Shown: piece after piece, positions 43,054 to 52,597 of the stretch
Layout of the letters: every line of letters starts with the position of its first letter
Numbering within the stretch: position 1 is the stretch's first letter
Source of the DNA: Thermoleophilaceae bacterium
GTDB lineage: Bacteria; Actinomycetota; Thermoleophilia; Solirubrobacterales; JACPNS01
Direction: 5' to 3'
Assembly: GCA_016462645.1 (NCBI GenBank)
Contig: JAEMSX010000001.1
Location: 127,999-191,998 of the forward strand
DNA length: 64,000 nucleotides
Notes under the pieces: generated by a model
Seen by the model: the letters and a program-made list of their open reading frames with translations, nothing else
What the model was told of the DNA's origin: nothing
Database searches by the model: none
Made by a program: the position numbers and the translations under genes

Positions 43054-44199
43054 ATGGAAGCCGAAGTTTCCGCAGCCCGTCGCGTCGTGCTCGTAGACCT
43101 GATGTCGAGTGTCGAGGCCGGTGGCCACACCGAGGAGCAGCTGGTCACTCTCACCGAAGTCTTCAAGGATTCCGATCTGACGGTGATCGCCCCGTACCTC
43201 CAGGGCCGGCCTGAGGAACCGCGCGAGCGCCTCGGCGGCATCGTGACGAGCTTTCGTGCGTTTCGTCGCGCGCTCAAGAAGCCTGCGGGCAGCCGCTCAG
43301 TGCTTGTCGCGCCATCGCCGAACGCGATCGATTTCGTCACCTGCTGGTGCGCCGCCGCAACGCTGCGCCCGCGCGAGCGTTCGGCCTGCCTGATGGTGCT
43401 CCGCCGCGATCCGATCACGATCGCCCGCAACAGGCACCCGCTGCTCGGCAAGGCCTTCGCCCGGTTGGTGGCGCACATGATGCGCCGGCACATGATTTAT
43501 CTGGCGGCCGATTCGCAGATCGTCCTTGACACGTGGCTCGAACTTGTGCCCGGCAGCAGCGGCTCGGTCGTTGGGGTCACGGTGCTGCCCGACCCGCCCG
43601 AGGGCTCCACGCAGCTGACGCTCGTTGAACCGGCGGGGCCGCTCGTCGCGCTCACCGGCGACATGCGCGACGACAAAGGCGCCATGCACTATCCCTCGAT
43701 CGCCGAAGCCGTGCTCGCGGAGTTTCCCGACGGGGCGATCGCGATTCAGACTTCGGACTCCGACGCCGCGGCCGCAACCGCGACCGCGGTGCTTGAGCAA
43801 CGCTTCGCGAGCGAGGCACGCGTGCAGCTGATCTCCGACTACCTCAGCACCGACGAGTACGCACAGCTGATGCACGCCACCGACATCTTCGTGCTCCCCT
43901 ACGACCCGGTCGCCTACGGCGGCGGCTCGAGCGGAATCGTCACCGACGCGCTGGCATCGGGCGGCCTCGTCGTCAGCACGCCGCTGCCCTGGGCGCGTTC
44001 GGAGTTCGCGGACGAGCCGAGCGTCGTGTGGATCGACGATCCCTCCGACATGCAGCAGCTGCGAGCCGCGCTGCGCGAAGCCCAGAATCGTTCCGCGAGC
44101 AGCAGTCACTCGCGCCAGAAATCGCTTGAGCGCTTTGCCGCCAGCTGGCAGGATGCCGCGAGCGCGGCCGAAAAGGACGCCGAGCTCAGATCTCGTTAG
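43054..44199 (+). CDS. atypical GT-B glycosyltransferase-like protein (paralogue of 29695-30807)
   Basis: 381 residues. N-terminus VVLVDLMSSVEAGGHTEEQLV differs from its paralogue, but the second half matches it closely: GDMRDDKGAMHYPSIAEAVL, ISDYLSTDEYAQLMHATDI, VLPYDPVAYGGGSSGIVTD and ALASGGLVVSTP. As in the paralogue, no EX7E motif is visible. Probably uses a nucleotide sugar; partner unknown. It lies 11 bp after the GT26 gene and 13 bp before rmlA. Confidence 0.7.
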   Translation: MEAEVSAARRVVLVDLMSSVEAGGHTEEQLVTLTEVFKDSDLTVIAPYLQGRPEEPRERLGGIVTSFRAFRRALKKPAGSRSVLVAPSPNAIDFVTCWCAAATLRPRERSACLMVLRRDPITIARNRHPLLGKAFARLVAHMMRRHMIYLAADSQIVLDTWLELVPGSSGSVVGVTVLPDPPEGSTQLTLVEPAGPLVALTGDMRDDKGAMHYPSIAEAVLAEFPDGAIAIQTSDSDAAAATATAVLEQRFASEARVQLISDYLSTDEYAQLMHATDIFVLPYDPVAYGGGSSGIVTDALASGGLVVSTPLPWARSEFADEPSVVWIDDPSDMQQLRAALREAQNRSASSSHSRQKSLERFAASWQDAASAAEKDAELRSR

Positions 44200-44212
44200 G
44201 CTTGCGCTTCGC

Positions 44213-45289
44213 GTGACTGAAAAGCTAAAAGGACTGATTCTCTCCGGCGGCAAAGGCACCCGCCTGCAGCCGATCACGCACACCTCGGCCAAGCAACTCG
44301 TGCCGGTCGCCAACAAGCCGGTGCTGTTCTACGGCATCGAAGCGATGGTCGCCGCCGGGATCGAGGAGATCGGGATCATCATCGCCCCCGAAACCGGCGA
44401 CGAGATCCGCGAGGTGACCGGCGACGGCTCGCAGTTCGGCGCGAAGATCACCTACCTGCCGCAGGCTGAGCCGCTGGGTCTTGCGCACGCCGTGCTGACC
44501 GCCGAACCGTTCATCGGCGACGCGCCGTTCGTGATGTACCTCGGCGACAACCTGCTGCGCGACGGCATCGTCTCGCTTGCCGAGCAGTTCCAGTCCTCAA
44601 ACCCCGACGCGCTGATCCTCCTGACCAAGGTTCCCGACCCCGAGCACTACGGCGTCGCCGAACTCCACGACGGCAAGGTCGTCGCGCTCGCGGAGAAGCC
44701 GCCCGAGCCGAAGACCGACCTCGCGCTCGTCGGCGTCTACATGTTCACGCAGGCGATCTTCGACGCCGCCAAGGCGATCAAGCCGTCCGCCCGCGGCGAG
44801 CTTGAGATCACCGACGCGATTCAGTACCTGGTGGACCAGGGCAAGAACGTCGAGCCGCATCTCGTTGACGGCTGGTGGAAGGACACCGGCCGCCTCGACG
44901 ACATGCTCCAGGCCAACCGCCTGGTCCTCGAGGACCTCCAGCCGGTCCAGGACGGTGAACTGATCGACACCCAGATTGAAGGCCGGGTCGTGATCGAGGC
45001 CGGCGCGAAGCTCGAGCGCTGCGTCGTGCGCGGCCCCGCCGTGATCGGCGCCGGCGCACGACTGACCGACGCATACATCGGGCCCTACACCTCGATCGAC
45101 AAGGGCGTTGTGATTGAGCGCTCTGAGGTCGAGTACTCGATCATCCTCGAAGGCTCGAAGATCGCCGACCTCGGCGCCCGCCTCGAGGCCAGCCTGATCG
45201 GCAAGCATTCGCAGGTCGTCCGCACGGACGGCATGCCGCGCACATTTCGCATGCTCGTCGGCGACAAGTGCGAGATCTCGCTCGTATGA
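44213..45289 (+). CDS. rmlA: glucose-1-phosphate thymidylyltransferase, long form
   Basis: 358 residues. Makes dTDP-glucose from dTTP and glucose-1-phosphate, the first step to dTDP-L-rhamnose. The signature LSGGKGTRLQPIT (about 10-22) and LGDNLL metal site (about 106) are followed by EKPPEPKTDLALVGVYMF. It is about 70 residues longer than standard RmlA because of a C-terminal left-handed helix region (about 250-350, repeated VxxGAxLxxCxV turns), the StrD-like long form of actinobacteria and archaea. GTG 44213 gives the correct N-terminus. Stop shares ATGA with rmlD. Confidence 0.9.
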   Translation: MTEKLKGLILSGGKGTRLQPITHTSAKQLVPVANKPVLFYGIEAMVAAGIEEIGIIIAPETGDEIREVTGDGSQFGAKITYLPQAEPLGLAHAVLTAEPFIGDAPFVMYLGDNLLRDGIVSLAEQFQSSNPDALILLTKVPDPEHYGVAELHDGKVVALAEKPPEPKTDLALVGVYMFTQAIFDAAKAIKPSARGELEITDAIQYLVDQGKNVEPHLVDGWWKDTGRLDDMLQANRLVLEDLQPVQDGELIDTQIEGRVVIEAGAKLERCVVRGPAVIGAGARLTDAYIGPYTSIDKGVVIERSEVEYSIILEGSKIADLGARLEASLIGKHSQVVRTDGMPRTFRMLVGDKCEISLV

Positions 45290-46188
45290 AGATCGCGATC
45301 ACAGGTGCTGGCGGGATGCTCGGCCAGGACATGGTCGCCGCGGCCGATGAGGTGCATCACGAAGTCGCCGCCTACACGCGCGCCGATCTCGATGTCACCG
45401 ATGAGCGCGCGGTCTTTGCCGCCTTCGAGCGCGATCTGCCCGCGTTGGTGATCAACTGCGCCGCGTACACCGATGTCGACGGCGCCGAGACCGACGAGCT
45501 GAACGCCTTCATGATCAACGAGGACGGCGCGCGCAACGTCGCGGCAGCCGCCGCCTCGATCGGCGCGCGCGTGATCCAGATCAGCACCGACTACGTCTTC
45601 GACGGCACCAAGCGCGAGCCGTACGTGGAGAGCGACCCGACCGGCCCGATCGGCGTCTACGGCCGCAGCAAGCTCGCCGGTGAGATCGCTGTGGCAGAGG
45701 CCAACCCGCGCCACCTGATCGTGCGCACGTCCTGGCTCTACGGCCTGGGCGGGAAGAACTTCGTCGAGACGATGCTGTCGCTGGCGGCGGAGCGCAGCGA
45801 GCTTCTGGTCGTCAACGACCAGATCGGTTGCCCGACCTACACGCGTCAGCTCGCCGACGCCGTGATCGAGTTCGCCGACTATCAGCGTCTCGGGATCATG
45901 CACCTCTGCGGCGGCGAAGCCTGCTCCTGGTACGACTTCGCGCGCGAGATCTTCCGTCAGAGCCAGGTCGAGGTGATGGTGCTCTCGGGCACCACGGAAA
46001 TGCTGGCGCGCCCCGCGCCGCGTCCGGTCTACTCGGCGATGGTCAGCGAGCGCGAGGACGCCCCCTCCCTCCCACGCTGGGACCACGGCCTGCACGCCTA
46101 CCTGGTTGCGCGCGCGGCGCTGCACACTCAGGAGACCGAAGCCCTCGACCCGAATCAGGAACTGGAACCCAAGGAGACCGGTCAATGA
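45286..46188 (+). CDS. rmlD: dTDP-4-dehydrorhamnose reductase
   Basis: 300 residues, SDR-like. Last step of dTDP-L-rhamnose synthesis. Rossmann motif ITGAGGMLGQDM (about 5-16), VINCAAYTDVDGAE (about 52-65), ISTDYVFDG (about 102-110), YGRSKLAGE with the Tyr/Lys pair (about 125/129), and RTSWLYG. ATG is embedded in the rmlA stop (ATGA) and its stop in the rmlB start, so A-D-B are one translational unit. Confidence 0.92.
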   Translation: MKIAITGAGGMLGQDMVAAADEVHHEVAAYTRADLDVTDERAVFAAFERDLPALVINCAAYTDVDGAETDELNAFMINEDGARNVAAAAASIGARVIQISTDYVFDGTKREPYVESDPTGPIGVYGRSKLAGEIAVAEANPRHLIVRTSWLYGLGGKNFVETMLSLAAERSELLVVNDQIGCPTYTRQLADAVIEFADYQRLGIMHLCGGEACSWYDFAREIFRQSQVEVMVLSGTTEMLARPAPRPVYSAMVSEREDAPSLPRWDHGLHAYLVARAALHTQETEALDPNQELEPKETGQ

Positions 46189-47189
46189 AGCTTCTCGTCA
46201 CCGGCGGTGCCGGATTCATCGGCAGCAACTTCGTCCGTCACGTCCTGCGCGAGCACCCGGAAGATCAGGTCGTCGTGCTCGACAAACTGACCTACGCGGG
46301 CCGCATGGAAAACCTCGCCGACCACGAGGACAATCCCAACTTCAGCTTCATCCAAGGCGCCATCGAGGACCGCGAGGTCGTCGCCCAGGCAGTCGAAGGC
46401 GTCGACGCGATCATCAACTTCGCCGCCGAGAGCCACGTCGACCGCTCGATCGAAGAACCCGATGCGTTCATCACCACCGACGTCTTCGGCACGCAGGTGC
46501 TGCTTGAGGCTGCGCGCGAGCAGGAGATCGGCCGCTACCTGCAGATCTCAACCGATGAGGTGTATGGCTCGATCGACGAGGGAACGTTCACGGAGGAGTC
46601 CCCGATCGACCCCTCCTCTCCGTACTCGGCGAGCAAGGCCGGCGGCGACATGCTCGTCCAGGCCTACCACCGCACGTACGGTCTGCCGGCGCTGATCACC
46701 CGCGCCAGCAACAACTACGGCCCGTACCACTACCCCGAGAAGCTGATCCCGCTCTGCGTGCTCAACGCGTTCGCCGGAATCAAGCTGCCGGTGTACGGCG
46801 ACGGCATGCAGGTGCGCAACTGGCTGTATGTGGAGGACCACTGCACCGGCATCTACACGGCGCTGACGAAGGGCAACGTGGGCGAGGTCTACAACATCGG
46901 CGGACCGGACGAGTGCCCGAACATCGAGGTCGTCAAGCGCATCGTCGAACTCACGGGCAACGACGAGTCGCTGATCGAATACGTCAAGGATCGCCCCGGA
47001 CACGACGTGCGTTACTCGCTCTCGTCGGCGAAGATCCGCGCGCTCGGCTGGGAACCGAAGACGCACTTCGCCGAGGGGCTCGAAGAGACGGTGCAGTGGT
47101 ACCGCGACAACGAGTGGTGGTGGGGACCGATTCGCTCGGGCGAGTATCTCGAGTTCTACAAGCGCCAGTACGGCCAAGCGCTTCAATAA
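46185..47189 (+). CDS. rmlB: dTDP-glucose 4,6-dehydratase
   Basis: 334 residues. Converts dTDP-glucose to dTDP-4-keto-6-deoxyglucose. TGGAGFIGSNFVRH (about 6-19), NFAAESHVDRSI (about 79-90, diagnostic of RmlB), ISTDEVYGSI with Asp-Glu catalytic pair (about 120-129), SPYSASKAGGD, RASNNYGPYHYPEKLIPL, and QVRNWLYVEDHC. An in-frame extension upstream is rejected, since the fold starts at ATG 46185. No rmlC follows; the next gene is a transcription regulator. Last gene of the biosynthetic operon. Confidence 0.94.
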   Translation: MKLLVTGGAGFIGSNFVRHVLREHPEDQVVVLDKLTYAGRMENLADHEDNPNFSFIQGAIEDREVVAQAVEGVDAIINFAAESHVDRSIEEPDAFITTDVFGTQVLLEAAREQEIGRYLQISTDEVYGSIDEGTFTEESPIDPSSPYSASKAGGDMLVQAYHRTYGLPALITRASNNYGPYHYPEKLIPLCVLNAFAGIKLPVYGDGMQVRNWLYVEDHCTGIYTALTKGNVGEVYNIGGPDECPNIEVVKRIVELTGNDESLIEYVKDRPGHDVRYSLSSAKIRALGWEPKTHFAEGLEETVQWYRDNEWWWGPIRSGEYLEFYKRQYGQALQ

Positions 47190-47245
47190 GCACTGCGCTG
47201 ACGCAGAAATTGCACTGCATATGCCGCGCCGATCGGTTGCGTAGG

Positions 47246-47276
47246 CTGTGTGACCTATGAGTGACGGAGCACACAG
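47246..47276. promoter_or_regulatory. inverted repeat in the leader of the Crp-family gene
   Basis: CTGTGTG (47246-47252) and CACACAG (47270-47276) are exact reverse complements 17 nt apart, ending 3 nt before the GTG start. It could be an autoregulatory operator, or a hairpin that hides the AGAAGG ribosome site (47274-47279). Confidence 0.45.
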
Positions 47277-47283
47277 AAGGTGA
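47257..47283 (+). other. possible 8-codon upstream ORF
   Basis: ATG AGT GAC GGA and four further codons end in TGA at 47281-47283, overlapping the GTG start of the Crp-family gene as GTGA. It lies inside the inverted repeat above. It would encode MSDGAHRR; only its position suggests translational coupling, and it may be chance. Confidence 0.3.
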
Positions 47284-47957
47284 GCGAGACCAGCGATCTT
47301 CTCGGCAGTCTCCCACTCTTCGAGACGCTGAACAAGCGCGAGCTCGATGAGCTGGTTGCGGTTGCCGTCCCCCGCTCTTTTGTGCGCGGCGAAGTGATCT
47401 TCCGGGAGGGTTCCCAGGGCGACGTCATGTACGTGATCCGCAAGGGCCGCGTGCTGATCAAGCGCGAACACTCGGGCGGCCGCACGATCGCCCTCACCGA
47501 GATGGGTCCGGGCGATCTCTTCGGCGAACTCGCGATCTTCGACAAGGAGGCGCGCTCGGCGACTGCCGAGTGCATCGAGCTCACGAACGTCGTTGCGCTC
47601 ACCTCCGGCGACGTCACGCGCGTGCTCACGCGCAACCCCGAGATCGCGGTGAAGCTCCTGCAGCAGCTCAGCAAGCGCCTCCGCGCGGCAAACTCGCGCA
47701 TCGGTGACCAGTACTTCCAGTCCACCGAGGGTCGGATCGTCAACGTCGTGCTCGGGCTGGCCGAGCAGCAGAACGGAAGTGTCATGGCTGGCAGCTTCGT
47801 GCGCGCCAACCAGTCCGAGATCGCCCAGCTTGCCAGCACGTCGCGCGAGACGGTCAGCCGCTTCCTCGCCAACTGCCAGCGCGCAGATTTGCTCACCACG
47901 TACCGTGGTAGATTGCAGCTCCGCGACCCCGAAGGCATGCGCCGGATGGTCGTGTGA
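47280..47957 (+). CDS. Crp/Fnr-family transcription regulator
   Basis: 225 residues. The cyclic-nucleotide-binding domain (about 10-125) has the phosphate-binding cassette GELAIFDKEARSATA (about 81-95), with the Gly-Glu and Arg-Ser of cAMP receptors. A dimer helix follows (about 126-150), then a winged helix with NQSEIAQLASTSRETVSRFL (about 178-197). The SRETVSR recognition helix matches E. coli Crp SRETVGR, so a TGTGA-like target is predicted. It could answer the cyclic nucleotide made by the CHASE2 enzyme at 1-1272 (inference across 46 kb). GTG start forced by an upstream in-frame TGA. Confidence 0.9.
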   Translation: MSETSDLLGSLPLFETLNKRELDELVAVAVPRSFVRGEVIFREGSQGDVMYVIRKGRVLIKREHSGGRTIALTEMGPGDLFGELAIFDKEARSATAECIELTNVVALTSGDVTRVLTRNPEIAVKLLQQLSKRLRAANSRIGDQYFQSTEGRIVNVVLGLAEQQNGSVMAGSFVRANQSEIAQLASTSRETVSRFLANCQRADLLTTYRGRLQLRDPEGMRRMVV

Positions 47958-47967
47958 GGACACCAAC

Positions 47968-48366
47968 TTGTACGTACTGAACTTCTACTCCCCGCTCTTC
48001 GCCGACCAGTTGCGCCACGGGCGCAAGCAGGCGACGATCCGCTTGGGCGACAAGTCGCACAAGTACAAGAAGGGCCACGTCGTCCTCGTCACGCTCGGCA
48101 TGGAGAACAATCCGCGCGAGAAGATCTTCGAGGCAGTGATCGACTCCGTCACGGTGAAGAAGGTCTACGACCTCACCCCGCGTGAGATCGAGATGGACAA
48201 CCCGGAATTCCGCTTGCTCGAAGACGAGCTGCGATTCCTGGAGCAGATCTACAACCGTGACATCTCCACCGAGGACCTGGTCACGGTCGTGCGCTTCTCA
48301 GCGATCATCGAGAAGCCGCAGGGCATCGCCGAGTCTTACGGCACCTCGCCCGGCCAGCTCAACTAG
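47968..48366 (+). CDS. ASCH-domain protein
   Basis: 132 residues, a compact beta-barrel of the ASCH/PUA-like type. The strands NFYSPLFADQLRHGRKQATIR (about 5-25) and KGHVVLVTLGM (about 36-46) hold the ASCH pattern Lys-x-(A/T)-T-x-R followed by YxxGxxVxL, and an acidic helix follows (REIEMDNPEFRLLEDE). ASCH domains bind RNA or modified nucleotides; the role here is unknown. The TTG start is supported by GAGGA (47956-47960) overlapping the upstream stop with 7 nt spacing, so it is probably translated with the regulator. Confidence 0.68.
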   Translation: MYVLNFYSPLFADQLRHGRKQATIRLGDKSHKYKKGHVVLVTLGMENNPREKIFEAVIDSVTVKKVYDLTPREIEMDNPEFRLLEDELRFLEQIYNRDISTEDLVTVVRFSAIIEKPQGIAESYGTSPGQLN

Positions 48367-48375
48367 GGAGCCGCC

Positions 48376-49008
48376 GTGAACCTCCACATCCTGCCGCTGG
48401 CGATCCTGATGGTCGCGGGCACGCAGCTTGTGCTCGCAACTCTGCTCGTGACCGGGAAGCGGCCGGTGCTGGCTTCGCTCGCGTACATCGCCGGGTTTGG
48501 CGCGGCAGTCGCAGTGATCATCATCGGCTCTTACGTCGGAGCAAAGTTGCTGCACGCGGGTCTTGCACCGCACACGACCGACGCCGGCCGCAACAAGTCT
48601 GAAAAGCTGGTCGAGACGTTTTTCGTCGTCGTGCTGGTGCTGCTCTCCGTGCGGGCGTACCTGAATCGCGCAAACTCGAAACCATCCAAACTTCTCGAGA
48701 AAGTCCAGGAGGCCGGGCCGCGCGAAGCATTCAAATACGGCGTCCTCGTGATCGCCGTGGCACCAACCGACATCATCGTTGGCGCGACCGTAGGCCTCGA
48801 TCTCGTGCGAAACAAGGACGCGTTGACCGACGCCCTGCCGTTCTACGGCCTCTGCCTCTTGCTGCTTGCGATCCCGCTCTTGCTCTTTTTCATGCTGGGC
48901 AAGCGAGGACCCTCGGCCATGGCAAAGGTTCGAGAGTTCACCGAGAACCAGTCCTGGGCAGTCACGATCATCGTCTGCGTCGTCTACCTCGCTCTGATTC
49001 TCGCCTGA
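48376..49008 (+). CDS. GAP-family membrane protein (sulfolipid-addressing-like)
   Basis: 210 residues with six membrane helices in two groups of three around a charged loop (about 75-115). The pattern LPLAILMVAGTQLVLATLLV, PREAFKYGVLVIAVAPTDII and VGATVGLDLVRNKDAL fits the GAP/Sap family of actinobacteria, distantly related to LysE exporters and linked to surface glycolipid display. Substrate unknown. GTG 48376 has GGGAG six bases upstream. Third gene behind the Crp-family regulator. Confidence 0.7.
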   Translation: MNLHILPLAILMVAGTQLVLATLLVTGKRPVLASLAYIAGFGAAVAVIIIGSYVGAKLLHAGLAPHTTDAGRNKSEKLVETFFVVVLVLLSVRAYLNRANSKPSKLLEKVQEAGPREAFKYGVLVIAVAPTDIIVGATVGLDLVRNKDALTDALPFYGLCLLLLAIPLLLFFMLGKRGPSAMAKVREFTENQSWAVTIIVCVVYLALILA

Positions 49009-49030
49009 GCCGCGGGCGGCCAACGCTCGC

Positions 49031-49076
49031 TATCATTCGCCTCAGTCTTTGGCACTCCGACCATCCGAGTGCCAAA
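49031..49076 (+). promoter_or_regulatory. groESL promoter region with CIRCE operator
   Basis: TTTGGCACTC-N9-GAGTGCCAAA (49048-49076) is a perfect inverted repeat with the 9-nt spacer of CIRCE, the HrcA heat-shock repressor site (consensus TTAGCACTC-N9-GAGTGCTAA; here A is replaced by G and symmetrically T by C). A -10-like TATCAT (49031-49036) lies just upstream, so HrcA would cover the start of transcription. Confidence 0.88.
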
Positions 49077-49157
49077 ATCCCGTGTAAAACCCCTTGAACA
49101 AGCCGTTTCTGCCAGATTTTTCAATCGAAGTGGCAAAAGCGCAAAGGAAAGACAGAT

Positions 49158-49448
49158 ATGGCTCTCAAGCCCTTGGGCGATCGCCTGATCGTCAAAGCAT
49201 CCGAGGAAGATGAAGTAACCGCGAGCGGCATCGTGCTGCCCGACACCGCCAAGGAGAAGCAGTCCCGTGGCACCGTTGTTGCCGTCGGCGAAGGCACCTG
49301 GGACGAGGACGGCGAGAAGCGCATTCCGCTCGACGTCGCTGAGGGCGATGAGGTCCTCTACAGCAAGTACGGCGGCACCGAAGTGACCGTTGAAGGCGAA
49401 GAGCTGCTGGTTCTTCGCGAGAGCGACGTTCTCGCAAAAGTCGTCTAG
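49158..49448 (+). CDS. groES: GroES co-chaperonin
   Basis: 96 residues, full length. Caps the GroEL folding chamber. [27 protein letters not shown] (the mobile loop region that binds GroEL), [14 protein letters not shown] and the terminal [10 protein letters not shown] are all standard. AAAGGAAAG precedes the ATG. Under the CIRCE element, 34 bp ahead of groEL. Confidence 0.97.
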   Translation: MALKPLGDRLIVKASEEDEVTASGIVLPDTAKEKQSRGTVVAVGEGTWDEDGEKRIPLDVAEGDEVLYSKYGGTEVTVEGEELLVLRESDVLAKVV

Positions 49449-49470
49449 TCCACCCCCACGAAAGCATTGA

Positions 49471-51111
<1,641 letters not shown>

Positions 51112-51152
51112 TTCCCCCTCTGCCGATCCGTCTGGATCAGTAGTTCGAGAGA

Positions 51153-51186
51153 GCCCTCGGTGCCAATTGGCGCCGGGGGCTTTTTT
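51153..51186 (+). terminator. groEL terminator
   Basis: 12-bp stem (51153-51164 with 51169-51180, two G-U pairs in RNA), AATT loop, then six T. The right arm GGCGCCGGGGGC is repeated exactly in the element at 52371-52382. Confidence 0.9.
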
Positions 51187-51237
51187 GTAACCCTTTCGGG
51201 TCTTGCCTTTGAAGCAGAGCTTGTTTACACTTTTGCT

Positions 51238-52284
51238 TTGCCCTCGGTCTCCGTCCCTCGAAAGGCTCATCCCATCAAACGCTCGATCTGGATCCCGGCC
51301 CTCGCGGCTGTCTTGTGCCTGGGCCATATGGCGCTGACCACCGCCGCAATCGCGGCGGGCCCTTCAGTCGCCATCTACTCGCCCGCGGCGGCGGACCCAG
51401 CCGACCCGATCGCAGACGCGATCATGCCGTCGATCTACGGGTACTGGGAGATCGGACAGAGCGGGAACTTCCATACTGAGTGCAAATGGGACGACGGACC
51501 CATTGGCGGTTGCGGGAGCGCCCACGGTCCGGGCGGCGGATTCACAGGATTTGGCGTCGGCTTTACGGAACCGTTTCACGACGGTCCCCACACGTTCACG
51601 CTCACCGCAATCGATGACGACACGCTCGAATCAACCACCGTCGTTCGAAACTTCTACGTGCTCGGTCCAGAGATCGAAGTTCCGTGGTCCTCATATGACA
51701 TGGACAACAGCGGAACGATCGAAGACACCGAACTCACGCAGCTTGAAACGCCGACCACCGTGGGTTTCAAGGTGCTCGGTGACGAGACCTACGGCATCAC
51801 GTGTCGCTGGGATCTGGCCACACCGGTGCCATGCGCGAGCCCATTCGGGCCGACCACGCTGTCGCCCGGCAAGCACATTTTCTCAGTGCATGCAGAAGGT
51901 GCCTACTACGAGGACCAGCAGTCGACCCAGGTGAACGTCCTCCCACCGCGCGTCATTCCGCCGCCTGCTGTGAAGCCCGGCACAACCCAACACGTGCCGG
52001 GACCCAGCGGGTCAGATCTGCGGTTCAGCAAGTACGGCCTGAACGGATCCATCCGCCTGCCGGTTCTCACAGCGTCGAACTGTCCCGCTCACCTGAAGAT
52101 TCGACTGATCATCCCCGGCCACGCAATCCGCAGAAGCTGGCCCGGATTCCCGTACAGCAATTCCTGCCGGACATATGGATCGGTCGGATTTTCGGGAGCG
52201 TTCAAGCACGCCAAGAAGATCCGCCTGGAAGTCTTGGTGCCACGCGCGAAGAAGCCGATCTACGTGAAGCGGCTCACGCGTTGA
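51238..52284 (+). CDS. small secreted protein with Ig-like modules and an EF-hand-like loop
   Basis: 348 residues if TTG 51238 is used; the true start is uncertain because no good ribosome site is visible. A signal peptide lies at about 15-45 (SIWIPALAAVLCLGHMAL, then AIAAGPS). Two modules of the CxWD...CxSP...G.HTFxVxAxD type follow (about 85-150 and 180-235). Between them DMDNSGTIEDTEL (about 160-172) fits a calcium-binding DxDxSGxIxxxE loop. The C-terminal third is basic with several Cys. No enzyme motif. It sits between groEL and a second copy of the groEL tail, so it interrupts what was one 3' region. Confidence 0.6.
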   Translation: MPSVSVPRKAHPIKRSIWIPALAAVLCLGHMALTTAAIAAGPSVAIYSPAAADPADPIADAIMPSIYGYWEIGQSGNFHTECKWDDGPIGGCGSAHGPGGGFTGFGVGFTEPFHDGPHTFTLTAIDDDTLESTTVVRNFYVLGPEIEVPWSSYDMDNSGTIEDTELTQLETPTTVGFKVLGDETYGITCRWDLATPVPCASPFGPTTLSPGKHIFSVHAEGAYYEDQQSTQVNVLPPRVIPPPAVKPGTTQHVPGPSGSDLRFSKYGLNGSIRLPVLTASNCPAHLKIRLIIPGHAIRRSWPGFPYSNSCRTYGSVGFSGAFKHAKKIRLEVLVPRAKKPIYVKRLTR

Positions 52285-52390
52285 TGGACATGGGGATGTG
52301 ATTCCCCGCTGCCGATCGGTCCGAATCCGTTCGGCAGTATCAATTGAAGAGTTGGCCCCCGGCACCAAATGGCGCCGGGGGCTTTTTCTT
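52284..52390 (+). repeat. duplicated groEL tail, 3' UTR and terminator
   Basis: From 52284, ATGGACATGGGGATG is identical to groEL codons MDMGM and is again followed by a stop (TGA instead of TAA). The next bases (ATTCCCC, CTGCCGATC) also match, about 36 nt with few changes. It ends in a terminator (52355-52366 pairing with 52371-52382, then TTTTTCTT) whose right arm equals that of groEL. The first A is shared with the stop of the secreted-protein gene. This is a second, untranslated copy of 51094-51186. Confidence 0.88.
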
Positions 52391-52415
52391 TGGGTTACCC
52401 ATTTGTCCGCAACTT

Positions 52416-52434
52416 TTGGCTAACCGGACAGTTA
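52416..52434 (+). promoter_or_regulatory. 19-nt element, copy 2
   Basis: TTGGCTAACCGGACAGTTA, identical to the leftward copy at 7709-7727. Downstream are about 55 bp of A/T-richer sequence and then two hairpins, the second followed by a T-rich tract. A promoter for a noncoding RNA of about 200 nt, or a binding site, are both possible. Confidence 0.4.
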
Positions 52435-52489
52435 CTACATCCATAGAACGTTGCTCGTTCAATCAAAGCGTGCTCCCCAGCGACACACA

Positions 52490-52532
52490 GAGGAGACCCC
52501 CGGCGACGATTGGCGCCGGGGGCGCTCTCCTC
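52490..52532 (+). terminator. hairpin with a third copy of the GC-rich terminator core
   Basis: Outer arms GAGGAGA/TCTCCTC and inner arms CCCCCGGCG/CGCCGGGGG, separated on the right by a 3-nt bulge. The TTGGCGCCGGGGGC core repeats the groEL terminator, but no T-run follows, so it may be a structural or decayed copy. Confidence 0.6.
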
Positions 52533-52597
52533 AACTGAAGACAAACCGTGATCAGCGCAAGCAGACCGCAAGGTTGCCGCATCGTGCTGAGACGCGA

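Noticed and set aside
51112-52284. Insertion sequence between the groEL tail copies
   Set aside because: The flanking repeats are direct and the enclosed gene encodes a secreted protein, not a transposase; no terminal inverted repeats are visible.
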